Assembly: GCF_000473045.1 (NCBI RefSeq)
Contig: NZ_AXAY01000034.1
Coordinates: 1 to 64,000 of the forward strand
Length of the DNA: 64,000 bases
Direction of reading: 5' to 3'
From: Bradyrhizobium sp. WSM3983
GTDB taxonomy: Bacteria; Pseudomonadota; Alphaproteobacteria; Rhizobiales; Xanthobacteraceae
In this document: piece after piece, positions 47,383 to 57,717 of the stretch
Layout of the letters: each line of letters opens with the position of its first letter
How positions within the stretch are numbered: the first letter of the stretch is position 1
The notes under the pieces: model-generated
The model's input: the letters and a program-made list of their open reading frames with translations, nothing else
Told to the model about the DNA's origin: nothing
Database searches by the model: none
Translations under genes and position numbers: made by a program

Positions 47383-48057
47383 ATGATCGCACGCCTGCTG
47401 TTGCAGAACACCGTTCTCGCCGCCGGGATGGGGGCGCTGCTGTTCGCCGCCGCCGGCACGCTGCATTGGCCGGGCGCGTGGGTGTTTCTCGTCACCTCCG
47501 TCTTGCTCGGTCCGCTCTGCGGCTGGTGGCTCTACCGGATCGACCCGGCGCTTCTCGCCGAACGTCTGCGGCCTGTTCTGCAGAGAGATCAGCCGGCCGC
47601 GGACAAGGTCTTCATGGTCGTCTTCGTCGTGGCGATGCTGGGCTGGCTCGTCGCGATGGGGCTCGACCGGCGTCATCTTGCGTCCCACATGAACATCGCA
47701 TGGCAGGTGCTCGGCTTCGTGCTGTTCCTCGCCTCGACGCTGTTCACACTGTGGGTCTTTCGCGAGAATTCGTTCGCAGCACCCGTGGTGAAGCTGCAGG
47801 CCGAGCGCGCGCAGCGCGTGATCTCGACCGGGCCCTACGCCTATGTCCGCCATCCCATGTACAGCGGCATGATCCTGTTTTTCGCCAGCGTGCCGCTGAT
47901 CCTCGGATCAACGTGGGGCCTTGCGATTGCGCCGCTTTTCCTGGCGCTGCTTGCGGTCCGCATCCGCATCGAGGAGCGCACGCTCATCGCGGGCCTGCCC
48001 GGCTATGCCGACTATGCGGCGCGGGTGCGCTACCGCCTGCTGCCCGGATTGTGGTGA
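47383..48057 (+). CDS. Isoprenylcysteine methyltransferase-like membrane protein
   Basis: A 224-residue integral membrane protein of the ICMT/PEMT superfamily. Five hydrophobic segments are visible (LLLQNTVLAAGMGALLFAAAG, WPGAWVFLVTSVLLGPLCGWWLY, VFMVVFVVAMLGWLVAMGL, IAWQVLGFVLFLASTLFTLWVF, ASVPLILGSTWGLAIAPLFLALL). The SAM-binding C-terminal signature is GPYAYVRHPMYSGMI, with RIRIEERTLIAGLPGYADYAARVRYRL. Substrate unknown. It converges on the GST gene. Confidence 0.88.
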   Translation: MIARLLLQNTVLAAGMGALLFAAAGTLHWPGAWVFLVTSVLLGPLCGWWLYRIDPALLAERLRPVLQRDQPAADKVFMVVFVVAMLGWLVAMGLDRRHLASHMNIAWQVLGFVLFLASTLFTLWVFRENSFAAPVVKLQAERAQRVISTGPYAYVRHPMYSGMILFFASVPLILGSTWGLAIAPLFLALLAVRIRIEERTLIAGLPGYADYAARVRYRLLPGLW

Positions 48058-48058
48058 T

Positions 48059-48769
48059 TCATACGTCGAGTTCCCTGTATCGCCGGAAGATGCCCTGCTC
48101 GTTGAAGGGAATGCGGCGCTCGCTTGCAAGATAGGCCTTGATGTTCGGCCGCGCCGCAATGCGGTCGTGCAGGCCGACGAGGCCAGGGATATTTTTCTCG
48201 AACGCCTTCTTCATGCGCTTGGGAAAGGCATAGCGCAGGCCATCGACAATCTGGAACAGCGAGAGATCGACATAGGTCAACCTGCGGCCGGAGACGTAAG
48301 CGCCGCCATTGTCATCGAGAAGCTGCTCGAAATAGCCGAGATATTTCGGCACGCGCTCGTCCCAGAAATCGGCGGTGCGCTTCTTCGCCGGCGCCTTCTG
48401 GTCTTCGTAGTACATCGAGGGCCCGAGTGGATGATGGGTGTCATGGATCTCGACCACGAGGTCGGTGATGGTCAGCTGAAGCTGGTGCACCCAGAGCTTT
48501 CCGGCTTCGGTCTTGGGCGCAAGCCCGTGTCGGCTGCCGAGGTAAAGCAGGATGTTCGCGGTCTGGCCGATGACGAGCTTGCCGGCTTTGAGGAACGGCG
48601 GCGCGAAGGGTGGCGTGCCCTTGTGGGCCTCCATCATTTTCATCATTGCGGCCGAGCCACGCGGGCCGCGCGCGACGTCGTCGTAAGCCGCCCCCGCCTC
48701 CTCCAGCGCCAACCGCACATATTCACCGCGGCCCTGGATTTCGGGCCAGTAGTAGAGCTCGTATTTCAT
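48059..48769 (-). CDS. Glutathione S-transferase
   Basis: A 236-residue GST. The N-terminal thioredoxin-like domain starts MKYELYYWPEIQGRGEYVRL, where the Tyr/Arg region provides the active site, and includes the glutathione-contacting PPFLKAGKLVIGQTANILLYLG. The helical C-terminal domain has YVSGRRLTYVDLSLFQIVDGLRYAFP. Starts at 48769; upstream in-frame residues look non-coding. Substrate unknown. Confidence 0.9.
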   Translation of the reverse strand: MKYELYYWPEIQGRGEYVRLALEEAGAAYDDVARGPRGSAAMMKMMEAHKGTPPFAPPFLKAGKLVIGQTANILLYLGSRHGLAPKTEAGKLWVHQLQLTITDLVVEIHDTHHPLGPSMYYEDQKAPAKKRTADFWDERVPKYLGYFEQLLDDNGGAYVSGRRLTYVDLSLFQIVDGLRYAFPKRMKKAFEKNIPGLVGLHDRIAARPNIKAYLASERRIPFNEQGIFRRYRELDV

Positions 48770-48865
48770 GAGCGGGATCCGTGAGCGTGGGGATGGTGGA
48801 CCCAATGTAGCACGCGGCCGAAGGTTCCGTCAGCGTGGGGACGGAGCAGCGGCGCCACATACGCC

Positions 48866-48951
48866 ATCATTGCGAGCGCAGCGAAGCAAATCCAGAGTCT
48901 CTTCGCGGGGACAGTCTGGATTGCTCATCGCAAGAGCTCCTCGCAATGACG
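48866..48951. repeat. Palindromic repeat, CATTGCGAGCG family
   Basis: TCATTGCGAGCGCAGCGAAG at the left is mirrored by CGCAAGAGCTCCTCGCAATGA at the right, with inner CAAATCCAGA and TCTGGATTGC. It lies between the GST gene and the lectin-like gene. Confidence 0.8.
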
Positions 48952-48968
48952 AGAGGAAGGAGCGCCCC

Positions 48969-49649
48969 TCAATTCACTGCGAAACAATACAGCAAGCCGT
49001 CGCCGCCGGTGGTCTTCAGATCGGCCTGCGAGCAGCCGCCGTCAGGGCCGCGCGAGGGGTGAGAGCTGTTCCAGGATTTTGACGGCTCGTCATCGCGCAG
49101 GCCTTGACGATCGGCATGACCGAGCATCGCCGCACCTTGCGTGCTCGACGTCCAGTTCTTGCAGGTCTTGTCCTCGCCCGCGGCAAAGGCGGTGCCGTCG
49201 GCTTGCGATCCCGTGAGGATGTCGTGCCGGTTCGGCGTATCGCCGCGGCCGTTGATGACCTCGCCCTTCTCGCTCAGCGCGGTCTGCTTGGTGAGATTGT
49301 TAGCCGCGCCGTGCAGGTCGGCAATGTCCTTGGCGACCACCACGCCCCTGGCGTTCTGCCACGGTCCCTTGCCGATGCGGTCCTTTGCGTTGACGGCGGG
49401 CTTGCCGTCGGCCGCTTGCGTTGAGAGATAGGCGCGCCAGGTTTTTGCGGCGGCGCCGCCAGCCTGTGCAAGCTTCTGGCACTGCGCGTCGGCGCCATCA
49501 AGGCCGCCGAGATCGGCGCCCTTGCCCGGGCCGTTTGAGGTCACGAAGAACGTCATATCGGCCGACTGCGCTTGCGCTGATGGCGCCGCAAGCAGGGCCA
49601 CAGCGAGAGCGAGGCCTGACATCGTCACGGAATTTTCGATGCGGATCAT
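48969..49649 (-). CDS. Secreted lectin-fold-like protein
   Basis: A 226-residue exported protein. The signal peptide (VTMSGLALAVALLAAPSAQA) is followed by ADMTFFVTSNGPGKGADLGG, LDGADAQCQKLAQAGG, NAKDRIGKGPWQNARGVVVA and the C-terminal CSQADLKTTGGDGLLYCFAV. The pattern resembles C-type-lectin/endostatin-like domains. GGGAGGACAAG precedes the ATG at 49649. Probably periplasmic or surface; ligand unknown. Confidence 0.75.
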   Translation of the reverse strand: MIRIENSVTMSGLALAVALLAAPSAQAQSADMTFFVTSNGPGKGADLGGLDGADAQCQKLAQAGGAAAKTWRAYLSTQAADGKPAVNAKDRIGKGPWQNARGVVVAKDIADLHGAANNLTKQTALSEKGEVINGRGDTPNRHDILTGSQADGTAFAAGEDKTCKNWTSSTQGAAMLGHADRQGLRDDEPSKSWNSSHPSRGPDGGCSQADLKTTGGDGLLYCFAVN

Positions 49650-49741
49650 CTTGTCCTCCCAACTCTGTTGTCGTTGGCCGCTTGATTTCAACCCGACGCG
49701 CGCCCGCTTATTCCGGTCCCGCGATGCGAGACGCCCAAAAG

Positions 49742-49784
49742 AAAAAAAGGCGCCGTGCGAGAGCACGACGCCTTGATGTCTCCG
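49742..49784 (-). terminator. Rho-independent terminator of the Tim44-like gene
   Basis: On the minus strand AAGGCGTCGTGC pairs with GCACGGCGCCTT and is followed by a T7 tract. It begins just after the stop at 49796. Confidence 0.85.
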
Positions 49785-49795
49785 ATCGCGTGCGA

Positions 49796-50770
49796 TCAGT
49801 TGGTCTGCTGGATCGCCGACAATTCCCAGGGGCTGCCCTGGCGGCGGGCAAACGTCCAGACTTCGGTGACTTCGCCCGGCTGCTCGCTGCCGGCAACGAT
49901 CGCGCCGGTGTTGCGGTCGAGCGTCTTGTCGGTGAGCGCGAAGCGCAATGCCACCGTCGCGTAGTCGGTCTCACCTTCGCGCCAGGCTTCCGCGAGGTCG
50001 CCCTGCAGCAGCTTGACATTGGTCACCTTGTTGACGGCATTGCGCCCGCGGTTCTCTGCGAGATCCCTCTCGAAATAAGAGACCATTTCCGGCGTGGCGA
50101 GCGTGTGCAGTTTTGCAACATCCTCGTTCGACCAAGCGGCCTGGATGTCGCCGAGCAGACGCTCGAACGCCTCGTAGTCATCAGGCTTGATCTCGAGCGG
50201 CGTATTGTTGGCGCCGAAGCCGAAGCCGCCGCCAAGACCACTGCCGAGACCGTTGCGATAGCTCGTCTGCGGTCCCGGACCGGCGCCGGCATCAGCACCG
50301 GCATAGGCCGCTTGCGGCGCGTTACGGCGCTGCCACCAGGACATCGCCAGCCGCACCACGAACACGACGAGCACGATCTGGATGATCAGACCCAGGATCG
50401 ATGAGAGCCCGCCGAGGCCGCCGAACAGGCCGCCGCCGAACAGCATGCCCAGAAGGCCTGCGCCGAGGAAGCCGGCGGCAAGACCACCCAGGAAACCGCC
50501 GCCGCGGCCAAACAGGCCGCCGCGTGCGGGTGCGGTCGTGTTCATGCCGGCGCCCGGCTGGCTGTAGGTGCGGTTGAATTGCGAGGTCGAGCCCGGCGCT
50601 GTCGTGGTCGACGGCGGGGCCGAGAAGGTCCGCGAACCGCGCGACCCCGACGAGACACCGCCGCCGACGCGCGCGTCAGCGGACGAGATCGCAAGCGCCG
50701 TCGGCAGCGCGAGCGCCAGAACGACGGCAATCGTCTTCACGAGAGTGCGGGACCATTGCGAGAACTTCAT
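49796..50770 (-). CDS. Tim44-like domain membrane protein
   Basis: A 324-residue protein. It has a signal or anchor (TLVKTIAVVLALALPTALAI), a Ser/Thr/Pro linker and a Gly-rich stretch (GGFLGGLAAGFLGAGLLGML) leading into a helix (SSILGLIIQIVLVVFVVRLA). The C-terminal half is a Tim44-like domain (YEAFERLLGDIQAAWSNEDV, LATPEMVSYFERDLAENRGR, VWTFARRQGSPWELSAIQQT). Such domains bind protein or membrane. The ATG at 50770 follows the cckA promoter region; role unknown. Confidence 0.85.
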   Translation of the reverse strand: MKFSQWSRTLVKTIAVVLALALPTALAISSADARVGGGVSSGSRGSRTFSAPPSTTTAPGSTSQFNRTYSQPGAGMNTTAPARGGLFGRGGGFLGGLAAGFLGAGLLGMLFGGGLFGGLGGLSSILGLIIQIVLVVFVVRLAMSWWQRRNAPQAAYAGADAGAGPGPQTSYRNGLGSGLGGGFGFGANNTPLEIKPDDYEAFERLLGDIQAAWSNEDVAKLHTLATPEMVSYFERDLAENRGRNAVNKVTNVKLLQGDLAEAWREGETDYATVALRFALTDKTLDRNTGAIVAGSEQPGEVTEVWTFARRQGSPWELSAIQQTN

Positions 50771-51018
50771 GTGCGTTTCCCAAATCCCCGGCATGGGGAC
50801 GTGCTCCTAAGATGGGCAGCCTTCTACAAAAAGGAAGCCGGATTCGGAACCCCCGGCTGCGGCCCTCAGTCGCGGGGATATGGCAAAAGCCCATATTTGC
50901 CGGGGGTTTGGCCGGGTGCGGCCAGGAACTGGGGTTGCCGGTTACCGGTGGCTGTTACGATGGGAATTCGGATCTCTCCCTCGACGGAGAATGCAGGACT
51001 GGCGCGCCGTTCCTTACT

Positions 51019-53598
<2,580 letters not shown>

Positions 53599-53751
53599 TT
53601 CACGCTGGCATGGCCTGTCGGCAGAGAATCAACGCGCCACGGGGCACGTGGGGTCCTCCCTGCCTGAATCGGACCCGCGGACGCAAGGGCGGCAGGGGCG
53701 AAAGGTACGCTGATTCCCAGTTTACAGCCATTTCCGGTACTTTTCGGGGTT

Positions 53752-54831
53752 TTATTGCCGCGCGGCGCTAAAACCGCGCTTCAGCCGGATGACGTAGCCG
53801 ATGACTTCGGCGACCGCATGGTAATGCTCGACAGGAATTTCCTTGTCGATTTCGGCGGTGGCGTACAGCGCACGGGCCAGCGGCACGTTCTCGACGATCG
53901 GAATATCGTGCTCGCGCGCGATCTCCCGGATCTTGAAAGCGAGGTTGTCGACGCCCTTGGCGACGCAGATCGGGGCCGACATGCCGCGCTCGTAGGACAG
54001 CGCCACCGAATAGTGGGTCGGGTTGGTGACGATCACGGAGGCCTTGGGAACCGCTGCCATCATCCGCTTTTTCGAGCGCTGCTGGCGCAACTGCCGGAGC
54101 TTGCCCTTGATATGCGGGTCGCCTTCGGACTGCTTGAACTCTTCCTTGATTTCCTGGAGCGACATCTTCTGCCGCTGGAACCAGCTGCGATACTGGAAGA
54201 AATAGTCGCCAATGGCGATGATCGCGAGCGCGGCGACCACGGCGCCGAGCAGATGGACGGTCATGCCGGTGGCGGCGCCCAGCATAGCCATCGGATCAAG
54301 CTTGACCATCGCCTCCATGCGGTGCCGTTCCGGCCAAAGGATCGTGGTCATGACCGCGCCGAGCACGACCAGCTTGCCGATGCCCTTGAGAAAATTCGCT
54401 CCCGCCTGCTTGCCGAAGATGCGCTTGAAGCCGGCGGCGGGAGAGAGCTTGCTGAATTTGGGCGTGAGGGATTCGGCCGACCATACCAGGCGATGCTGGA
54501 GCATGTTGCCGGCAATGGCCGCGATCACCAGCATTAGCAAGGGCACGCCGACCGCCGCGAACACCGCGACTTCGACCTGCTGCATCAGCGCGAGCAGGTT
54601 CCCGGGGTCGGTTTTGATCATCCAGGAATTGGCGAGCAGATTGCGCATCGGCGTCAGCAGTCCGCTGCCGACCGAGCCGGAGAAGGTCGAGACCACTAGC
54701 GTTCCGCCCGCGATCATGAACCAGGTGTTGATCTCCTGGCTTTTGGCGACGTCGCCGCGTTCGAGCGCCTCTTCGAGACGTTTTTGCGTCGGATCTTCTG
54801 TTTGACTCTCTGGATCGTTATCTTCCGCCAC
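53752..54831 (-). CDS. flhB: Flagellar export switch protein FlhB
   Basis: A 359-residue component of the flagellar type III export gate. Four membrane helices lie in the first 215 residues. The C-terminal cytoplasmic domain carries the autocleavage motif NPTH at 270-273 (VIVTNPTHYSVAL), which switches export specificity. The N-terminus is charged (MAEDNDPESQTEDPTQKRLE), as usual. It follows fliR, from which two inverted repeats separate it. Confidence 0.96.
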   Translation of the reverse strand: MAEDNDPESQTEDPTQKRLEEALERGDVAKSQEINTWFMIAGGTLVVSTFSGSVGSGLLTPMRNLLANSWMIKTDPGNLLALMQQVEVAVFAAVGVPLLMLVIAAIAGNMLQHRLVWSAESLTPKFSKLSPAAGFKRIFGKQAGANFLKGIGKLVVLGAVMTTILWPERHRMEAMVKLDPMAMLGAATGMTVHLLGAVVAALAIIAIGDYFFQYRSWFQRQKMSLQEIKEEFKQSEGDPHIKGKLRQLRQQRSKKRMMAAVPKASVIVTNPTHYSVALSYERGMSAPICVAKGVDNLAFKIREIAREHDIPIVENVPLARALYATAEIDKEIPVEHYHAVAEVIGYVIRLKRGFSAARQ

Positions 54832-54905
54832 GTAGCGCCCGCTTTCCGAAGTTCGTCACTTTCGCGGCCCCCGTGCACGAACTTCGGAAAGCACAGGGGC
54901 GCTAC
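54832..54905. repeat. Inverted repeat between fliR and flhB, part 1
   Basis: GTAGCGCCCGCTTTCCGAAG at the left is mirrored by CTTCGGAAAGCACAGGGGCG and CTAC at the right. It would form a long imperfect hairpin in the fliR-flhB transcript. Confidence 0.75.
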
Positions 54906-54920
54906 AAGACTCTAAATTTG

Positions 54921-55000
54921 GCTAGTGCCGCTGATCGATTTGAAGTTCCTGGTCGGAGGTGAGGCTTGCACTGTAGGAATTTCAAATCGGCGGCACTAGC
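54921..55000. repeat. Inverted repeat between fliR and flhB, part 2
   Basis: GCTAGTGCCGCTGATCGATT with TGAAGTTCCT is mirrored by AGGAATTTCAAATCGGCGGC and ACTAGC. A second hairpin of different sequence beside part 1. Confidence 0.75.
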
Positions 55001-55004
55001 TCAC

Positions 55005-55775
55005 CTATCTGAGCGGCACCATCTGGTGCATGACACCGATGAAGTAATCGAGGTAAGTGCCCATCATCGCCGTGAGCACCACGGCCAGCACCATGAAACC
55101 CGCGAAGATCGATAGCGGCACGCCGACGAAATAGACCTGCATCTGCGGCATCAGCCGCGCCAGCACGCCGAGCCCGATATTGAAGACGAGACCAAACACC
55201 AGGAACGGCCCCGACAGTTGCAAGCCGAGCAGGAACGCGGCGGAGAAGGCCCGCGTGGCCAGCGAAGCGATGTCGCCGCTCGATACGGTCTCGCCCGGCG
55301 CGAAGATCGCGTAGCTGTCGTTCAGCGCCGCGATCACCAGGTGATGGCTGTCGGTGGCGAACAGCAGGGTCACGCCCAGCATGGTGAGGAAATTGCCGAC
55401 CAGAACGCCCTGCTGCCCCTGCGTCGGATCGACCGAGGTGACGAAGCCGAGCCCCATCTGCTGCGCGATCACGGCGCCTGCGACCTGCAGCGCCGACAGC
55501 GTCACGCGCGCGGTCGCGCCCAGCACGATGCCGATCACGATCTCATGCAGCATCAGCACCAGCATCGGCGCGAGCGAGCCCATGTCGACCTGGTAGGCGT
55601 TGCGATGCAACGGCAGGATGATCAGCGTCAGAAGAAGCGCGATCGACAGCTTCACCCGCGTCGGGATGTTGGTCTCGCCGAGCCCCGGCAGCAGCATCAC
55701 CATCGCGCCGATCCGAGCGAAGGCGAGCATGAAGGCCGCGGCAAGCGCCGGCAGCAGCGAGACGTCGATGCGCAT
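55005..55775 (-). CDS. fliR: Flagellar export protein FliR
   Basis: A 256-residue export-gate membrane protein with about six helices. It begins LLPALAAAFMLAFARIGAMV and contains the conserved LPLHRNAYQ loop, GLGFVTSVDPTQGQQGVLVG and the C-terminal FVGVPLSIFAGFMVLAVVLT. It starts 17 nt after fliQ. Length is normal. Confidence 0.95.
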   Translation of the reverse strand: MRIDVSLLPALAAAFMLAFARIGAMVMLLPGLGETNIPTRVKLSIALLLTLIILPLHRNAYQVDMGSLAPMLVLMLHEIVIGIVLGATARVTLSALQVAGAVIAQQMGLGFVTSVDPTQGQQGVLVGNFLTMLGVTLLFATDSHHLVIAALNDSYAIFAPGETVSSGDIASLATRAFSAAFLLGLQLSGPFLVFGLVFNIGLGVLARLMPQMQVYFVGVPLSIFAGFMVLAVVLTAMMGTYLDYFIGVMHQMVPLR

Positions 55776-55792
55776 GGTGGGCGCATAGTGCC

Positions 55793-56056
55793 TCAGCCGC
55801 CGATGATTCGCGACGAGATCCGCAGCATGTGGGAATGGAGGGCGTCGGCCATGAACGGTAGCGCCAGTAGCATCGTGGCAAAGATAGCCAGGATCTTCGG
55901 CACGTAGACCAGGGTCTGCTCCTGGATCTGCGTCAGCGCCTGGAACAGCGACACGATCACGCCGACCACGAGCCCTACCACCATCAGCGGCGAGGACACG
56001 ATCACGATGGTCCAGATCGCATCGCGGGCGACGTCGAGGGTCTCGGGTCCGGTCAT
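55793..56056 (-). CDS. fliQ: Flagellar export protein FliQ
   Basis: An 87-residue two-helix export-gate protein (MTGPETLDVARDAIWTIVIV, then SSPLMVVGLVVGVIVSLFQA and the second helix LAIFATMLLALPFM). TQIQEQTLVYVPK is the conserved loop. The start at 56056 gives the family length; the in-frame extension to 56122 lies in a palindromic repeat and is not coding. Confidence 0.96.
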   Translation of the reverse strand: MTGPETLDVARDAIWTIVIVSSPLMVVGLVVGVIVSLFQALTQIQEQTLVYVPKILAIFATMLLALPFMADALHSHMLRISSRIIGG

Positions 56057-56082
56057 TTTTGATTTCTCACTGTGAATTGTTT

Positions 56083-56185
56083 CGTCATTCCGGGGCTCGC
56101 GAAGCGAGAGCCCGGAATCCATCGGGCGGCATCGTCTGTGGCACCATGGATTCCGGGTTCGCGCTACGCGCGCCCCGGAATGACA
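56083..56185. repeat. Palindromic repeat, CCCGGAATCCAT family, copy 2
   Basis: CGTCATTCCGGGGCTCGCGA at the left is mirrored by GCGCGCCCCGGAATGACA at the right, with inner GCCCGGAATCCATCG and CATGGATTCCGGGTTCGC. It lies inside the flagellar operon, between fliE and fliQ. Copy 1 is at 42222-42328. Confidence 0.88.
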
Positions 56186-56189
56186 ACCA

Positions 56190-56498
56190 TCAGATCGGCA
56201 TCTTCATGATGTCTTCATACGCCGCGATCACGCGGTCGCGGACCGAGACCAGCGTGGACACCGCGACGTCGGTGTCGGCGACCGCCGTCACCACGTCCAT
56301 CACGTTGGCCTTGCCGGACGCCATTGCGACGGTCTGCGCGTCCGATTTGCGGCCGGATTCCATGACGCTGCCAACGGCGTCTTTCAGTAGCGAGGCAAAG
56401 GACTGCCCGCTCGCCTCGCCGCCCTTGCCGGCGCCGGTATTTTCCAGCACGCGGGCAAGGTTGGCATAAGCATTGGCCGCGATTGTCGGTGTTGCCAT
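56190..56498 (-). CDS. fliE: Flagellar hook-basal body protein FliE
   Basis: A 102-residue protein that joins the MS ring to the rod. The C-terminal KANVMDVVTAVADTDVAVST and LVSVRDRVIAAYEDIMKMPI are the FliE signature. It lies 17 nt after flgC. The repeat at 56083-56185 follows it. Confidence 0.94.
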   Translation of the reverse strand: MATPTIAANAYANLARVLENTGAGKGGEASGQSFASLLKDAVGSVMESGRKSDAQTVAMASGKANVMDVVTAVADTDVAVSTLVSVRDRVIAAYEDIMKMPI

Positions 56499-56515
56499 GG
56501 CTTAAGGTTTCCTGT

Positions 56516-56941
56516 TCAGCTCTTGAGGATGTCGAGCGTGCGCTGGATCATCCGGCGCGTCGCACTGATGATGTTGACATTGGCCTCGTAGGACCGCTGC
56601 GCATCGCGCATGTCGGTCATTTCGACCACCGAGTTCACGTTGGGATATTTGACGTTGCCGGTGGCATCCGCCGCCGGATTGCTCGGCTCGTATTTGACGC
56701 GGAAGTTGGACTGGTCGGGCTTGATCTTGCCCAGCGTGACGACCTGCGCGTCGAGCGTGCGATCGAGCGCCGAGGAGAATGTCGGCACCTTGCGCCGATA
56801 GGGATCGCCGCCTGCGGTCGGCGAGGTCGAGTCGGCATTCGCGATGTTTTCCGAGATCACCCGCATGCGCCCGGCCTGCGCCCGCAACCCGGAGGTCGCG
56901 ATCGCCATCGAGCGGGCAAAGTCACTGCTGTCATTCGCCAT
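56516..56941 (-). CDS. flgC: Flagellar basal-body rod protein FlgC
   Basis: A 141-residue proximal rod protein. The N-terminal SMAIATSGLRAQAGRMRVIS with ENIANADST and the C-terminal VEMTDMRDAQRSYEANVNII are the rod-protein signatures. It starts 18 nt after flgB. Confidence 0.95.
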   Translation of the reverse strand: MANDSSDFARSMAIATSGLRAQAGRMRVISENIANADSTSPTAGGDPYRRKVPTFSSALDRTLDAQVVTLGKIKPDQSNFRVKYEPSNPAADATGNVKYPNVNSVVEMTDMRDAQRSYEANVNIISATRRMIQRTLDILKS

Positions 56942-56959
56942 GATCTGCGTCCTCTAGCT

Positions 56960-57364
56960 CTAGCCCTTGCCGATCGCGGTCTTCAGAAGATGCAGGCTCT
57001 TCGAATAGAGCGAGGTCACCGCCGCGTAATCCATCTGGTTGCTGGCGGACTTCAGCATTTCTTCTTCGAGATTGACCGCATTGCCCGCAGGGCGGGTCTC
57101 GAAACCCGCATTCTTGTTCTGGTCGAAACTCGAGACCGCGCCGGACGGCGTCATGTGCGAGGCGCTGGTGACGGTCATGGCCAGCGGCCCTGTCCCCCCC
57201 GACACGACGCCCGTCCTGTCGAATTTCGGCTCGACCAACTCGCGCGGCCGAAAATTGGGGGTGTCGGAGTTGGAGACGTTCTCGGACAGGACACGCTGGC
57301 GTTCCTGGTGCCACTGCATCTTGGTGCGAAGCGCCGACAGCACCGGAAGATCGTTGATGGACAT
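56960..57364 (-). CDS. flgB: Flagellar basal-body rod protein FlgB
   Basis: A 134-residue proximal rod protein. VLSALRTKMQWHQERQRVLS and ENVSNSDTPNFRPREL are diagnostic, and the C-terminal LEEEMLKSASNQMDYAAVTS matches the family. It is the first gene of flgB-flgC-fliE-fliQ-fliR-flhB; a CtrA-type box lies 70 nt upstream. Confidence 0.95.
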   Translation of the reverse strand: MSINDLPVLSALRTKMQWHQERQRVLSENVSNSDTPNFRPRELVEPKFDRTGVVSGGTGPLAMTVTSASHMTPSGAVSSFDQNKNAGFETRPAGNAVNLEEEMLKSASNQMDYAAVTSLYSKSLHLLKTAIGKG

Positions 57365-57717
57365 CGTTGCGGCTCCTTCCGCCTCTTGCGGACGCTCAGG
57401 TCCGAAGCTAGGCAGAATTTGCCGCGTGTATGGTTAACAGGTGGTTAAGGCGAGGCGGATGCATGTTTCTGATTGAGACATGTAATGCCCATCCCGTGAT
57501 TCTACGCGTTCCAAAAGCCGCATTAACCCAACCGCTTGGCGGCCTCAGCGCAGGCCAAGAAGTCGTTTTGGATCGGGCGATTCATAGGTTATTAAGAGTT
57601 GGGGACGGCAAAACTTGCCGCGGGACGTTAAAAGATCGCAGTTTTGGGGCATCGCACGCCGGTGGTCGGCGTATTCGACCATAGGCACGAAAGAAGCGCC
57701 ATTTGCCGGGGACAGGT
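57365..57717. other. Divergent control region between flgB and fliO
   Basis: Contains the CtrA-type box at 57434-57448 and further TTAA-bearing AT-rich tracts near 57525, 57593 and 57629 (for example TTATTAAGAGTT). No credible gene lies here. Confidence 0.5.
57434..57448. promoter_or_regulatory. CtrA-type box TTAA-N7-TTAA
   Basis: TTAACAGGTGGTTAA fits the full CtrA recognition sequence TTAA-N7-TTAA. It lies 70 nt before flgB and about 270 nt before fliO. CtrA controls early flagellar genes in Caulobacter-like bacteria; control here is inferred. Confidence 0.72.

Noticed and set aside
57430..57684. 84-codon plus-strand ORF in the flgB-fliO control region
   Set aside because: It covers the CtrA-type box and AT-rich promoter tracts and has no family features.
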